The position numbers and the translations under genes are program-made. A stretch of DNA of 61,054 bases, taken from NCBI GenBank assembly GCA_016218575.1, contig JACRDN010000001.1, forward strand, positions 1 to 61,054, in the 5' to 3' direction. Below are positions 1 through 7,831 of this stretch, one piece after another. Under the pieces are notes generated by a model. It ran no database searches and was not told the origin of the DNA. It worked only from the letters and a program-made list of their open reading frames with translations. Numbering within the stretch: the stretch's first letter is position 1; the number at the start of each line of letters is the position of its first letter. The stretch comes from Elusimicrobiota bacterium. Its GTDB lineage: Bacteria > Elusimicrobiota > Elusimicrobia > UBA1565 > UBA9628.

Positions 1-2
1 AG

Positions 3-94
3 GCCCGAGCTTGAGGCGAGTTCGAGGCGCGACGAGGGAGCATAGCGGTAGCTATGTGACCGAGGAGCAACGAAGAAATCGGCCAAGCTCGGGC
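3..94. repeat. Long inverted repeat, left copy of a hairpin block
   Basis: An 11-base arm at 3-13 (gcccgagcttg) is perfectly complementary to 84-94. Inside it is a second perfect 6-bp hairpin, catagc-ggta-gctatg, at 41-56. The interior reads like a diverged, opposite-strand copy of the interior of the next repeat (shared gAGCGGTA and cGAGGAGC-like words). It lies downstream of the minus-strand nadK stop. It is either a mobile palindromic repeat or a transcript-end structure; no coding function is suggested. Confidence 0.75.
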
Positions 95-96
95 TT

Positions 97-107
97 CCCC
101 GAAGGGG
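97..107. repeat. Short hairpin between two long inverted repeats
   Basis: cccc-gaa-gggg forms a small perfect hairpin exactly between the two longer palindromes, so 1-206 would fold into three consecutive hairpins. Confidence 0.5.
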
Positions 108-206
108 CCGAGCGCTTTTGGGCTGCGACCGCGTCGCTCGTGGCTCAAATACCGCTGCGGGTGTGGTCGCTCCTTGCTCCTTGTCTCGCTCCAAAAGCGC
201 TCGGCC
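106..206. repeat. Long inverted repeat, right copy of the hairpin block
   Basis: The 16 bases at 106-121 (ggccgagcgcttttgg) are perfectly complementary to 191-206. The 69-base interior contains a further GCGACC/GGTCGC pair (125-130 with 165-170). Its reverse complement resembles the interior of the 3-94 repeat, so the two look like inverted members of one family. It starts 31 bases beyond the nadK stop. No T-tract follows it on the minus strand, so it is not a textbook terminator. Confidence 0.75.
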
Positions 207-236
207 AAATTGATCATATTATTACTTGACAGGGCC

Positions 237-1124
237 TTATCTCTCCCCCCACATGAGCTTGCGGCGCAAAACCTCGTAGTAGGAGCGCTTGGGGTTGAGC
301 AGGAGCTTGAAGGGCTTCTCGTAGCGCGTGATTCGGACCTCATCTCCCACTTTGAGGGCGCAGCCCATCTGGCCGTCCAGAGAGAGCAGGACGCGCGGCG
401 CCTCGTGGGCGCGCCGGGTGGTCAGGCGAATGACCAAGGGATCGGCCGCCGGAATGATGAGGGGCCTCTGGGTCAAGGTGTGGGGGCAAATGGGCGCAAT
501 CAGGAGAACCTCGAGGCGCGGGTCCACGATGGGGCCCGACGCGGCCAAGGCGTAGGCCGTGGAGCCCGTGGGGGTCGAAACGATGAGCCCGTCGCCGAAA
601 TAATCGGCCACGAAGCGGTCGTTGGAGCGGGTGCGAAGCGAAATGGCCCGAGCCTGGTCGCCGCAACGAATCACGCAGTCGTTCAAGGCGATGTACGGCC
701 CGAATATCTTCTTGCCGTCGCGCAGGGCCTCGACCGCGATCATCCAGCGCTCCTCCAGAACGAAGCGGCCCTTGAGAATGGCATCGCAATGCCGGCGAAA
801 CTCCGAGGCGTCCGTGCTCGAGAGAAAACCCAGCCCCCCGGAATTGATGCCCAAAAGAGGTATGGAGTGGGGAGCCAGGATGCGGGCGGCGCGAAGCATG
901 GTCCCGTCGCCTCCCAAGGCCACCGCGATGTCGGCCAAGCGCAGCCTTTCGCGGGGCGCGGCGGACTCCTGGATGACCCAAACCTTGACCTTGCGCTCCT
1001 TGAGGAGCTTCTGGACGACCTGCATCATCCGGACCGCCTCGGGCTTGGTCTGATTGTAGAAAAGCACCGCGGTCTTTATCGGCTGTTTATGGAAACGCGC
1101 CTGCAATTTGTGCTGTCCTCCCAT
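237..1124 (-). CDS. nadK: NAD kinase
   Basis: ATP/polyphosphate-dependent NAD kinase (295 aa), which phosphorylates NAD to NADP in the cytoplasm. The sequence shows the family hallmarks: GGDGT at residues 71-75, an ND pair at 148-149 and the glycine-rich segment GDGL...TPTGSTAY at about 177-191. Length is normal for the family. The ATG at 1124 lies 38 bases inside the 3' end of the upstream comEC gene, so the two are probably cotranscribed and translationally coupled. The first 12 residues are poorly conserved, and a slightly later start is possible. A housekeeping gene, not part of the polysaccharide locus. Confidence 0.95.
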   Translation of the reverse strand: MGGQHKLQARFHKQPIKTAVLFYNQTKPEAVRMMQVVQKLLKERKVKVWVIQESAAPRERLRLADIAVALGGDGTMLRAARILAPHSIPLLGINSGGLGFLSSTDASEFRRHCDAILKGRFVLEERWMIAVEALRDGKKIFGPYIALNDCVIRCGDQARAISLRTRSNDRFVADYFGDGLIVSTPTGSTAYALAASGPIVDPRLEVLLIAPICPHTLTQRPLIIPAADPLVIRLTTRRAHEAPRVLLSLDGQMGCALKVGDEVRITRYEKPFKLLLNPKRSYYEVLRRKLMWGER

Positions 1125-2895
1125 CCGTGGCGACCTCTAAGGCATGACGCTTCAAATAAGGAGGGATTATACTATATTCGGCAAACCCCCTTCTCACGCG
1201 GGGCGGGTCAAACCCGAGGCAAATCCGCTTCTCGCAGGCCTCGAAGGCATCCGGGCGCGACTCATCGACGCGTTCGATCTGGAGATCCCGGAACAAGCGA
1301 AAAAATCCCTTGGGAAGCCTCGCTTCTTTCCTCAACACCACCAGGCGCTCGACACGGCGGATGCCGTAGGCGCGGCAGGCCGCCAGGACCGGCCCGGCCG
1401 GAGCCTGGGACAGCACCAGCCAATGCCGGCGCCCTTCCCAGGTGAGAAGCGCGGCCTGGGCCCGCGGCAGGCTCAAGTAGACCGCGCGCAAGGCCGGAGC
1501 CTTGAGCCGGCGCCAAGCCTGCGTCGCGGCGGCGGCCGCCAGACCCGCGCAGACCAGGGCCAGAGCGACCTTCCTGCGCGGCAGGACAAGAAACCCGCAA
1601 ACCACGAGATAATAGGCCAGAATCGCGGGCCGGCTCATAGGCGAAAGGTCCACGGCCGCCCAAGGCCAGGAAGAAAACCAGAAGCAAGCGGCGATGAAAG
1701 CGCGCAGCATTCCATCTGTCGCCCAAATCAAGCCCTGGATGCCTGGCCCGGCGAAGAGGAAGGAAAACCCCCACAGCGAGAAGCCCGCGGCCATGAGGAT
1801 CGCGGACGAAGGGATCAAAGCCAGGTTGGCCAAGGCCCCGACCAGAGAGCCCCGGCCGAAAGTGTTGCAAAAAATCGGCCAGAGCATGAGCTGGACGATG
1901 ATGGTGATCGAGAAGACTCCTCGACGGGACGGCGGGGCCAGGAAAATCCCGGCCATGGCCGCGTAAGTCATCTGGAAGCCCGCTGAGAACAGGGCCCGCG
2001 GGTCGGCCAGGAGAATGGCCCAGGCCGAAAGCACCGTCGCCTGGAACGCCCCGGATTCGCGGTCCCAGATCATGCCCGCCCACAGGAACAAAAACCCGAG
2101 GTAGGCCCTAACGTAAGGAGGCTCGAGCCCCACCATGAGAAGATAAAAGCCGCCCGCCAAGGCGCAGAGGAGAAACCGAACGGCCAGCGCCAAGGAAAAG
2201 GGCGCCAGGAGCGCCGCTACGCCCGCCAGCACCAAGGCCACCTTGGCCCCGGAAGGCACCAGCAAATGCATGACCCCCGCGTCCTGGAAGGCGCGGTTGA
2301 GCTCCCGCGGCAGGGGGCCCTTATAGCCGAGGCATATCCCGGCCAGGACCCGGGCCCGCTCCTCTGGGAAACAGGCCTCGAAGCGGTCCTGCATGGAGCG
2401 CCGCGCCGCCTCAGCGGCGCGGAAAGGCCGCCAATACCAGGCGACGGGGCGGGGCTCGACCCAAAAATCCCGAGCCTCCATGATCCAGGCCACGCCCCGG
2501 TCCGACAGGAAGGATTTCTCATCGAACTCCCCCGGGTTGCGCGGGCTCCGCGGCCAGCGCAGACGGCCGCGGATGAAAACAGGCTGGCCGGGCCTCAGGT
2601 TCCGCCAGGCGGAATTTTCAGGCAAGTAAGCCAAAACTCTTTGCGGGAAAGGAACTTCCGTCCCAAGGGCCGGGCTAGCAGCCCGGCCCTTGATCAGCAC
2701 TTTCACCCCGCGATGATCTTCCCTGACTGCGGAAATGACCGTGCCCGAAAGCGCGACCCCGGGAGTCCGGCGCAGGCTCGAAAGCTCGGCCGCGGGCGAG
2801 GTCTCGAAGAAACCGCGGGTTTTGAGCCAAGAAAGAAGGGCCGCGTAGAAAATCAGGGCGAGGAAAAGGGGGCGGCGCAAATAGGACAAGGGCAT
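1087..2895 (-). CDS. comEC: ComEC/Rec2-family DNA uptake channel protein
   Basis: Inner-membrane competence protein (602 aa) expected to carry single-stranded DNA into the cytoplasm. An N-terminal helix (about residues 9-25) is followed by an OB-like DUF4131 region, then the multi-helix competence domain with the typical stretch ending HLLVPSG. The C-terminal 140 residues sit where many family members carry a metallo-beta-lactamase-like domain, but no HxHxDH metal motif is visible, so that domain is degenerate or replaced. First gene of an operon with nadK, which overlaps its 3' end by 38 bases. The ATG at 2895 is only 4 bases from a TATATT box. Confidence 0.88.
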   Translation of the reverse strand: MPLSYLRRPLFLALIFYAALLSWLKTRGFFETSPAAELSSLRRTPGVALSGTVISAVREDHRGVKVLIKGRAASPALGTEVPFPQRVLAYLPENSAWRNLRPGQPVFIRGRLRWPRSPRNPGEFDEKSFLSDRGVAWIMEARDFWVEPRPVAWYWRPFRAAEAARRSMQDRFEACFPEERARVLAGICLGYKGPLPRELNRAFQDAGVMHLLVPSGAKVALVLAGVAALLAPFSLALAVRFLLCALAGGFYLLMVGLEPPYVRAYLGFLFLWAGMIWDRESGAFQATVLSAWAILLADPRALFSAGFQMTYAAMAGIFLAPPSRRGVFSITIIVQLMLWPIFCNTFGRGSLVGALANLALIPSSAILMAAGFSLWGFSFLFAGPGIQGLIWATDGMLRAFIAACFWFSSWPWAAVDLSPMSRPAILAYYLVVCGFLVLPRRKVALALVCAGLAAAAATQAWRRLKAPALRAVYLSLPRAQAALLTWEGRRHWLVLSQAPAGPVLAACRAYGIRRVERLVVLRKEARLPKGFFRLFRDLQIERVDESRPDAFEACEKRICLGFDPPRVRRGFAEYSIIPPYLKRHALEVATDGRTAQIAGAFP

Positions 2896-2899
2896 ATCT

Positions 2900-2905
2900 A
2901 ATATA
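2900..2905 (-). promoter_or_regulatory. Putative -10 box for comEC-nadK
   Basis: On the minus strand TATATT (5 of 6 matches to TATAAT) ends 4 bases before the comEC ATG. No good -35 box is seen at 16-18 bases. If real, the mRNA would start at or inside the start codon (leaderless). Confidence 0.35.
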
Positions 2906-2943
2906 CGAGCGAGGGCCTGTTTTTGCTCCCTGCCTATTTATCC

Positions 2944-2949
2944 TATACT
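2944..2949 (+). promoter_or_regulatory. Putative -10 box for anmK
   Basis: TATACT (5 of 6 to consensus) ends 6 bases before the ATG at 2956. The best upstream partners are weak (TTTTGC 17 bases upstream). The position again implies a leaderless or nearly leaderless mRNA, divergent from comEC. Confidence 0.4.
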
Positions 2950-2955
2950 CATGTC

Positions 2956-4401
2956 ATGGGGCGGGAAATCTTGGCCGTGGGGCTCATGTCGGGCACCTCG
3001 GCCGATGGGGTCACCGCAGCTTTGGTCCGCTTCTCCGGCCGCTCGGTCCAGGTCCTGCGCTGCCGCACCTTCCCCTATGCCCCCGCGCTCAAGGCCCGGG
3101 TGCTGACGGCCGCCGGTCTCAAGACCCCGGAGCTCTCCCGCCTCAACATGGAGCTCGGAGAGGCCTTCGCCCGCGCAGCGCTCATCATCAGCCGCGACGC
3201 GGGCCCCGTGGCCGTGATCGGCTCGCACGGCCAGACCGTGTGGCACGGGCCCAAGATGTCTCCTCCAAACACCTTGCAATTGGGCGAGCCCTCCGTCATC
3301 GCCGAGCGCCTAGGCATTTACGTCGTGGCTGACTTTAGGCCCCGCGACATGGCGGCGGGGGGAGAGGGGGCTCCCCTCATCCCGGCTTTCGACGAGTTCC
3401 TCTTCGCCGCCGGCCCCCTGCGCGCCCTGCAGAACATCGGGGGCATCGGCAACGTCTCCTTTGCGGGCGAAGGCCGGCTCTGGTCCGCCTTCGACACGGG
3501 CCCGGGCAACGGCCTCATGGATTTGGCCGCCCGCCTCGTTTCCGGCGGGCGGCTGGCCATGGACTCCGATGGAAAGCTCGCGGCCCAGGGAAGGCCGGAC
3601 CTCAAAAAAGTGGAGGTTTTGCTCACCCACCCTTATTTCCGGGAAGCTCCCCCGAAGTCCCTGGACAAGGATTTCTTCGGCCTGGACTTCCTGCGCCGGC
3701 GCCTGGGCCCGCTGTCTTACCGGCGCCTTCCCGACATCATGGCCTCCCTGTCCCTGTTCACCGCCCGCTCCATCGCCCAGTCCTACCGCCTCTTCTCACC
3801 GCGGGGCCGGAAGATTGCCGAGGTCGTGGTGAGCGGGGGCGGGGCCAAGAACCCCGGGCTTATGAGGAACCTGCGCCTGGCCCTGAGCCCCCTCCCGGTC
3901 GTCGTCTCCGACCGCTACGGCCTGCCGGTGATGGCCAAGGAGGCGGCCGGGTTTGCCTGGATGGCCGTCAGGGCGATCCAAGGGAAGGTCAACCACTGCC
4001 CGGCCGCGACCGGGGCAAGGGGAAAACGAATACTAGGAAAGATCACTCCCGCCCTAGCGCTCTTAGCGGCTCTAGGGCTGCAGAGCTGTGTGGGCTACCC
4101 CCGCCCCTTCCTCGCGCGCAAGTCCGGCATCGCGGCCGTGGAGCCGGGGAAACCCCTGGCCCTCAAGGCCGCCATCGTCAAGTCCTGCGAGACCTTGCAG
4201 GGCGAGACCGAAACGGTCAAGAAATCAAAGGATGTCTCAACGGATGAGAAAGGGCGCTACTCCTTTTGGATCACGGGGCTTTCCTGGAACTGGACGAATT
4301 TCATCACCTTGTCGCGCTGCCGCTCTCGAGTTCAGCTCTACGTCTGCCGGCCTTTCTGCAAGGAGGTGGACGAGGTGGACCTCTCCATCCTCGGCAAGTA
4401 G
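2956..4401 (+). CDS. anmK: Anhydro-N-acetylmuramic acid kinase with in-frame C-terminal lipoprotein-like domain
   Basis: AnmK phosphorylates and opens 1,6-anhydroMurNAc released in peptidoglycan recycling. The kinase part is complete: MSGTSADGV near the N-terminus, GSHGQTVWH, NIGGIGN and FDTGPGN, ending with the usual AATGARG...ILG tail around 4035. I chose the ATG at 2956; an upstream TTG (2923) lies on the wrong side of the -10 box. The frame then stays open for another ~120 codons: a hydrophobic run ending in a lipobox (LQSC, Cys codon 4087-4089) and a small Cys-rich domain with a GRYSFWITG strand resembling carboxypeptidase-regulatory-like folds. A lipoprotein signal inside a cytoplasmic kinase is paradoxical. 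Either a stop codon was lost or the tail is initiated internally, for example at ATG 3961. Confidence 0.85.
   Translation: MGREILAVGLMSGTSADGVTAALVRFSGRSVQVLRCRTFPYAPALKARVLTAAGLKTPELSRLNMELGEAFARAALIISRDAGPVAVIGSHGQTVWHGPKMSPPNTLQLGEPSVIAERLGIYVVADFRPRDMAAGGEGAPLIPAFDEFLFAAGPLRALQNIGGIGNVSFAGEGRLWSAFDTGPGNGLMDLAARLVSGGRLAMDSDGKLAAQGRPDLKKVEVLLTHPYFREAPPKSLDKDFFGLDFLRRRLGPLSYRRLPDIMASLSLFTARSIAQSYRLFSPRGRKIAEVVVSGGGAKNPGLMRNLRLALSPLPVVVSDRYGLPVMAKEAAGFAWMAVRAIQGKVNHCPAATGARGKRILGKITPALALLAALGLQSCVGYPRPFLARKSGIAAVEPGKPLALKAAIVKSCETLQGETETVKKSKDVSTDEKGRYSFWITGLSWNWTNFITLSRCRSRVQLYVCRPFCKEVDEVDLSILGK
3961..4401 (+). CDS. Possible internally initiated small lipoprotein (3' end of the anmK frame)
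   Basis: If translation starts at the in-frame ATG 3961, the product is 146 aa with a basic n-region (RGKR), a hydrophobic core (ALALLAALG) and a lipobox cysteine (LQSC). The mature domain is about 105 aa with several cysteines and a TDEKGRY...F segment typical of carboxypeptidase-regulatory-like/Ig folds. The n-region is longer than usual because it would reuse the end of AnmK. No ATG, GTG or TTG lies closer to the hydrophobic core. Expression as a separate protein is inference; the alternative is a true fusion. Confidence 0.35.
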   Translation: MAVRAIQGKVNHCPAATGARGKRILGKITPALALLAALGLQSCVGYPRPFLARKSGIAAVEPGKPLALKAAIVKSCETLQGETETVKKSKDVSTDEKGRYSFWITGLSWNWTNFITLSRCRSRVQLYVCRPFCKEVDEVDLSILGK

Positions 4402-4402
4402 C

Positions 4403-5935
4403 CTAAAAGGTGCCCTTGAGGCCCACGCTGTAGCGATCCACCTTGTAGTTGAACTGGGCCGTGAACAGGGAATGCCTTTGGACGTGGGAATAACTGGAGG
4501 TGAGGAAAAGCCGGGTCAACAGCGGGTATTGCGCGCCCACCTCGGCCTGGTAGAGGTCGTCGCGGCGATTTCCGAAAAGCCCCGAGGCCACCGAGGCGGG
4601 CTGGGTGAACTGGTCCACCTCTAAGGAGCCAGCTCCGAAGATGGACAGCCGCCGGTAGCGCCTATTCAAGCTCAGGCTCGCCCTGGTGCCGACGCTGCTG
4701 GCCCCGAACACCGCCACGTTGAAGCGCCGGTTCAATGAGAAGGAGGCGCTGGTCCTGCGGCTCATCTGGTAGTCCAAAGAGACCCCCGCCACCCACGTGC
4801 GCACGAGCTGCGTGCCGCCGGTCGAATTCTGCTCGCGGTAGTTGTAGCCTCCCTGGACCCGGCCGTTGATCTTCGGGGTGAGAACCCCGGAGATCCCGAG
4901 ACCCAGGGCATGCCCCTTGGCGTCGGCAGGACGGCCGGCCGTGAAATGGGTGAGCTCCCGATGGTAATCCACGTAGACCTTGGTCCGGGGCTGGATCTTG
5001 ACCCCGACGCTGCCGCCGAGGTTCAAGTCGTAATGGTTGAGAAGCGCGCCGCTGGCGGCTCCCACGAATTTATCGAGGCTGTGGCGCACATCGAGGGTGT
5101 ACGCCAGCCCACGGCTTCTTTCCACCGCCAGTTCCAGGGACAAGGTGTTCTCCCAGCGCTGCTCCTGGTTGGTGAGCTCATTTGTCGGAGGCAAGGCCGT
5201 GTTCACGTATGCGTCCGAAATGTTGAGTGAAATATCGTGGCGCGGCTGGTAGCGGTAGCCGAGGCTCATGTTTTGCGAGGCGAAGCTCTTGCGGGTGATG
5301 CGGCCGTTATAATAAGTGCCTCCCAGGCCATAGGAGAAGGACAGGAGGTTCCAGCGCCCTAGGGGATAGCTCAGGGCAAACCCCAGGTCCCCCGTCGTGG
5401 TCCAGGAATCCATAGCACCGCCAGGCGTCAGGAAGACGTTGGTATCGTAAACCTGGGTCAAGCCGTAGCTCGTACTCAGCTTGAAGGGCCAGCGGCGGCC
5501 CTTCTGCCGCTTGCGGATCTCGACCAAGGTGGGCGGCGGGGCGGGCGGGGGCGGGCCCTCCAGGTCGGGGAAGGCGATCTCCTCGCCCGCCGCGTGATAA
5601 GTGACCACGTCGGGCTCCCAGAAGACCTTCGCGGCGCCGGTGATCACGGCGAGGACCGGCTTCTCCCCCACGAACGCGTAGGAGAGGGCGGTCCCGGCCT
5701 TGGCCTTTATGATCACAAGCCCGCTGCGCAAGGTCGCCTCTCCCGAGAACACCCGGAGCTGGGTGCCTGGGCTGATCGCGAAGGTCCCGGCGCCGGCGTC
5801 CACCGTGAGGTCATGACCGGACCAGCGCACACCGACCTCCCCGGTGACCCGGACAAGCTCCAAGACCGGCTCGCGCGAAGCCCAAGCGGGCGCGGCGCCA
5901 AGCAAAATCAGGAGGAACCAAGCCTGGGGCTTCAT
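4403..5935 (-). CDS. Outer-membrane beta-barrel protein with FecR-like N-terminal domain (polysaccharide export porin candidate)
   Basis: 510 aa. A signal peptide (cleavage near AWA/S, residue 19-20) is followed by a FecR-like domain (about 24-115), a proline-rich linker (PPPPAPPP) and a C-terminal barrel of alternating amphipathic strands ending in phenylalanine (VGLKGTF), as outer-membrane barrels do. It resembles the barrels found in exopolysaccharide gene clusters (BBP2-type). It is last in the wza-wzc operon, 9 bases after the dehydratase gene. Known OPX proteins without a helical pore depend on such barrels; the Wza-like protein here is short, so a partner role is a reasonable inference. 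The stop is one base from the convergent anmK stop. Confidence 0.8.
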   Translation of the reverse strand: MKPQAWFLLILLGAAPAWASREPVLELVRVTGEVGVRWSGHDLTVDAGAGTFAISPGTQLRVFSGEATLRSGLVIIKAKAGTALSYAFVGEKPVLAVITGAAKVFWEPDVVTYHAAGEEIAFPDLEGPPPPAPPPTLVEIRKRQKGRRWPFKLSTSYGLTQVYDTNVFLTPGGAMDSWTTTGDLGFALSYPLGRWNLLSFSYGLGGTYYNGRITRKSFASQNMSLGYRYQPRHDISLNISDAYVNTALPPTNELTNQEQRWENTLSLELAVERSRGLAYTLDVRHSLDKFVGAASGALLNHYDLNLGGSVGVKIQPRTKVYVDYHRELTHFTAGRPADAKGHALGLGISGVLTPKINGRVQGGYNYREQNSTGGTQLVRTWVAGVSLDYQMSRRTSASFSLNRRFNVAVFGASSVGTRASLSLNRRYRRLSIFGAGSLEVDQFTQPASVASGLFGNRRDDLYQAEVGAQYPLLTRLFLTSSYSHVQRHSLFTAQFNYKVDRYSVGLKGTF

Positions 5936-5944
5936 TTCCCCCGC

Positions 5945-7813
5945 TCAGCGCGACGAGGGCGTTTCATGGGAGGCGTGGGGCGTGAAGGTAGGGATGAGCT
6001 CGCGCAGGCGGCGCACGAGCTTGTCCGAGGCGCCGCCGGCGCATAGCTCCTCCAATTGCCTCATGGAGGACGCGAACTCCGCGAGGCCCAAGTTCTCGGA
6101 GCGCAGGATCATGATGTCGGGATGCTCCGACCCCGCGTAGCCGCTCGAATCCTCCAGCAGCTCCTCCTCGATTTTCTCGCCCTGCTTGAGGCCGGTGATC
6201 TCGATGTCCATGTCCTTGCCAAGCTCGAATCCGGACAAAGTGACGAGGTTCCTCGCCATGTCCATGATGCGCACGGGAGTCCCCATCTTGAGCACGAATA
6301 TCTCCCCCCCGCGCGCCATCGCGGCGGCCTGGAGGATGAGCTGCACCGCCTCCTCCACCGTCATGAAAAAGCGCCTGGCCTCGGGGTGGGTGACGGTAAG
6401 CGGCCCCCCGCGGGAGATCTGCTCCTGGAATATATTGAGCACCGAGCCCGAGCTTCCCAGGACGTTGCCGAACCTCACGGAGTTAAAGCGCGTCTTTCCC
6501 TTCTTGAGGGCGAGGCTGTGGACCACGAGCTCGGCCGCGCGCTTGGTGGCCCCCATGATGCTCGAGGGCCGCACGGCCTTGTCGGTGGAGACCAGGACGA
6601 AGGCCTCGGCTTGATGGCGCTGGGCGGCGGCGGCCACGTAATAGGTCCCGAGCACGTTGTTGCCGACACCCTCCCCCACGTTGAACTCGAGCTGGTGCAC
6701 GTGCTTGTGGGCCGCGGCGTGCAGGACCACCTGGGGCTTGTGCCGGGAAAACACCTGCTCGAGAAGCTTCTGGTCTCGGATGCTGCCCAGGATGGGAACG
6801 ATCTCGGCGGAGCACTTCTTCTTGAGATCGCTCTCGGCGTAGAAAAGCCCCGTGGCGTTGATCTCCATGAGGAGTATCTTGGCCGGGGAGTATTGCGCCA
6901 CCTGGCGGCAGAGCTCGGCCCCTATCGTCCCCCCGGAGCCGGTCACGAGGATGGTCTTGCCGTCGAGGAAGCGGGAAATCTTCGCCGAGTCGAGCTTGGC
7001 CACGCTGCGGTTGAGAAGATCGGCGGGCCTCACCCGCCTCAAGGCCAAGGAGGGGCCGGCGGGGCTCAGCATCTCCTCGAGGCTTGGGGCGATCTTGAGG
7101 TCCGGCCGGCGGCGCAGGCCCTGGAGTACATCGACCACGGAGCGCGCGATGTCTCCCCTCTGGGAGGTGATCGCTATGACGATCTCGTCTATATGGTAAC
7201 GTTTGAGGAGATTCGGGATCAGCTTGAGCGCGCCCAAGACCGGATAGCCGTGTATGTTGAGCCCCCATTTAGCCGCGTCATCGTCCACGAAGCCCACCAC
7301 CCGGTAGCGCAGCTCCGGCGTCTTGAGCATCTGCCGGAGCAGGCTCTCGCCCAAATCCCCGGCCCCAACGATCAGGACCTGCCGGTAGGGGCCGGAATAG
7401 AAGCGCGGCAGATTGAGGAAGGTCTTGCCCCAGCGGATCGCGAAGCGCAGCCCCCCCACCCCCATATAGGCGAGCAGGGGGTGCAGGATCAGGACCGAGC
7501 GCGGAAACTGCCCCTGGAGAACGAAAAGAATCAAGGCGCCGCTGCAAAGGGCCGAGAACGCGACCGCCTTGGTGATGTTGATGAGGTCCGAGAAGCTCGA
7601 GAAATAGTATATCCCGCGGTAAAGGGAGAAGAGCTTGAACCCCAGGAGATAGGCTCCCAGGACGAAGGGAGCGGTCCGGACCATGATGGCCCAGTTCTCG
7701 GGGTCGATGTTGAAATCGAAGCGCAGGAGGAAGGCGCACCAATACCCGCCCAGCACGATGAGAGCGTCCATGAAGAACACGCTCATGCGCTTGGGATTGG
7801 AGGTGATTTTCAT
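5945..7813 (-). CDS. Membrane-anchored nucleotide-sugar 4,6-dehydratase (CapD/WbpM/PglF family)
   Basis: 622 aa. Four N-terminal membrane helices (about residues 14-120), then a first Rossmann unit (GAGDLGE, 150-156) and an SDR domain with TGSGGTIG (291-298), STDKA (409-413) and M420-x3-K424 in place of the usual YxxxK, which is the signature of the large CapD/PglF dehydratases. These convert UDP-GlcNAc or UDP-GalNAc to the 4-keto-6-deoxy sugar. In the wza operon, 18 bases after the ligase gene. With the DegT aminotransferase (20107) and the PglC-like transferase (21264) it could make and load a bacillosamine-type amino sugar; substrate identity is inferred. Confidence 0.92.
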   Translation of the reverse strand: MKITSNPKRMSVFFMDALIVLGGYWCAFLLRFDFNIDPENWAIMVRTAPFVLGAYLLGFKLFSLYRGIYYFSSFSDLINITKAVAFSALCSGALILFVLQGQFPRSVLILHPLLAYMGVGGLRFAIRWGKTFLNLPRFYSGPYRQVLIVGAGDLGESLLRQMLKTPELRYRVVGFVDDDAAKWGLNIHGYPVLGALKLIPNLLKRYHIDEIVIAITSQRGDIARSVVDVLQGLRRRPDLKIAPSLEEMLSPAGPSLALRRVRPADLLNRSVAKLDSAKISRFLDGKTILVTGSGGTIGAELCRQVAQYSPAKILLMEINATGLFYAESDLKKKCSAEIVPILGSIRDQKLLEQVFSRHKPQVVLHAAAHKHVHQLEFNVGEGVGNNVLGTYYVAAAAQRHQAEAFVLVSTDKAVRPSSIMGATKRAAELVVHSLALKKGKTRFNSVRFGNVLGSSGSVLNIFQEQISRGGPLTVTHPEARRFFMTVEEAVQLILQAAAMARGGEIFVLKMGTPVRIMDMARNLVTLSGFELGKDMDIEITGLKQGEKIEEELLEDSSGYAGSEHPDIMILRSENLGLAEFASSMRQLEELCAGGASDKLVRRLRELIPTFTPHASHETPSSR

Positions 7814-7831
7814 CAGCGGGGAGTGCCCGAA

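Noticed and set aside
226-231. TTGACA on the plus strand near the end of nadK
   Set aside because: No -10 box at 16-18 bases and no plus-strand gene follows.
174-1445. 423-codon plus-strand frame across nadK
   Set aside because: Covers two genes on the other strand with conserved motifs and has no domain of its own.
2923-2955. TTG start giving AnmK 11 extra residues
   Set aside because: The -10-like TATACT lies between this TTG and the ATG at 2956, and the conserved protein begins right at the ATG.
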